Shown in pieces: positions 14,008-14,287 of a DNA stretch of 14,287 bases. Source of the DNA: CAZERD01 sp964515405. Its GTDB lineage: Bacteria > Campylobacterota_A > Desulfurellia > Desulfurellales > CAZERD01. A model generated the notes under the pieces. That model worked only from the letters and a program-made list of their open reading frames with translations. It was not told where the DNA came from and did not search any database. The stretch lies in assembly GCA_964515405.1 (NCBI GenBank), contig CAZERD010000041.1:1-14287 (forward strand), read 5' to 3'. The stretch's first letter is position 1. Every line of letters begins with the position of its first letter. The position numbers and the translations under genes are program-made.

Positions 14008-14287
14008 TCATGTGTTCATGGAACCTTCTTTTCTAACCTTTTCCTGAAGTTTCATTATACCATACAAAAGACCTTCTGGTCTGGGCGGGCAACCAGGCAC
14101 GTAAACATCAACAGGAATAATAGTATCAACACCCTGAACCACACTATACGTGTCAAACATGCCTCCTGTATTGGCACAGGAACCCATAGATATAACCCAC
14201 TTCGGCCTTGGCATCTGATCATATACTTTGCGTGCAGCTATAGCCATTTTTTTCGTTAGCGTACCAGCCACTATCATCACATCTGAA
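14008..14287 (-). CDS. nuoB: Complex I subunit NuoB, C-terminal part (cut by right edge)
   Basis: NuoB carries the terminal [4Fe-4S] cluster N2, the direct electron donor to quinone. The reading frame is open to the window edge: residues S-D-V precede MIVAGTLTKKMA, so the true N-terminus lies outside, and the GTG at 14280 is an internal codon. The conserved RPKWVISMGSCANTGGMFDT block holds the third N2 cysteine and VDVYVPGCPPRPEGLLYGI the fourth; the unusual tandem Cys-Cys pair is expected just beyond the edge. About 93 C-terminal residues are visible. The stop overlaps the Shine-Dalgarno site of nuoC. nuoA is expected further upstream but cannot be seen. Confidence 0.95.
   Translation of the reverse strand, partial: SDVMIVAGTLTKKMAIAARKVYDQMPRPKWVISMGSCANTGGMFDTYSVVQGVDTIIPVDVYVPGCPPRPEGLLYGIMKLQEKVRKEGSMNT

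Overview
This window is dominated by a minus-strand operon for respiratory complex I (NADH:quinone oxidoreductase type, nuo). In transcription order, from right to left, it reads nuoB (cut by the right edge), nuoC, nuoD, nuoG, nuoH, nuoI, nuoJ, nuoK, nuoL, nuoM, nuoN. Genes are separated by 14 bp or less, or overlap by a few bases, and stop codons often lie inside the Shine-Dalgarno site of the next gene. The operon ends at a hairpin terminator (2723-2744) shared with a convergent rubrerythrin gene. There is no nuoE or nuoF: nuoD is followed directly by nuoG. NuoG carries a complete second ferredoxin-type cysteine motif that NuoG of E. coli has lost, so it probably holds one extra [4Fe-4S] cluster. 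The peripheral arm encoded here therefore has no NADH-oxidising module, and the electron donor is either a protein encoded elsewhere or a low-potential carrier such as ferredoxin or flavodoxin.

Left of the nuo operon is a small redox cluster. Rubrerythrin (+ strand, 2218-2724) and a two-gene operon of ccdA plus a SoxW-like thioredoxin lipoprotein (- strand, 2051-875) are transcribed divergently from a 166-bp region with one good promoter-like sequence for each direction. Rubrerythrin would detoxify peroxide in the cytoplasm. CcdA would carry reducing equivalents across the membrane to the exported thioredoxin-like lipoprotein.

The leftmost 850 bp hold no intact gene except at the very edge, where bases 107 to 1 on the minus strand encode the first 35 residues of a type I restriction-modification methyltransferase (HsdM). 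The gap between them (about 114-849) is strongly skewed on the plus strand (C far above G) and contains a canonical four-tract G-quadruplex motif on the minus strand at 385-411. It has no supported coding sequence, although two stop-free stretches of about 60 codons could be decayed genes.

Organism: a Gram-negative (lipoprotein, periplasmic-type thioredoxin), anaerobic or microaerophilic bacterium of moderate GC. Heavy AGA/AGG arginine and ATA isoleucine codon use and purine-rich coding strands suggest a thermophile. Complex I without NuoE/F alongside rubrerythrin fits deep-branching chemolithotrophs such as Aquificota, Desulfurellales or other Campylobacterota, or Thermosulfidibacter-like lineages. 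I cannot fix the taxon from the sequence alone.
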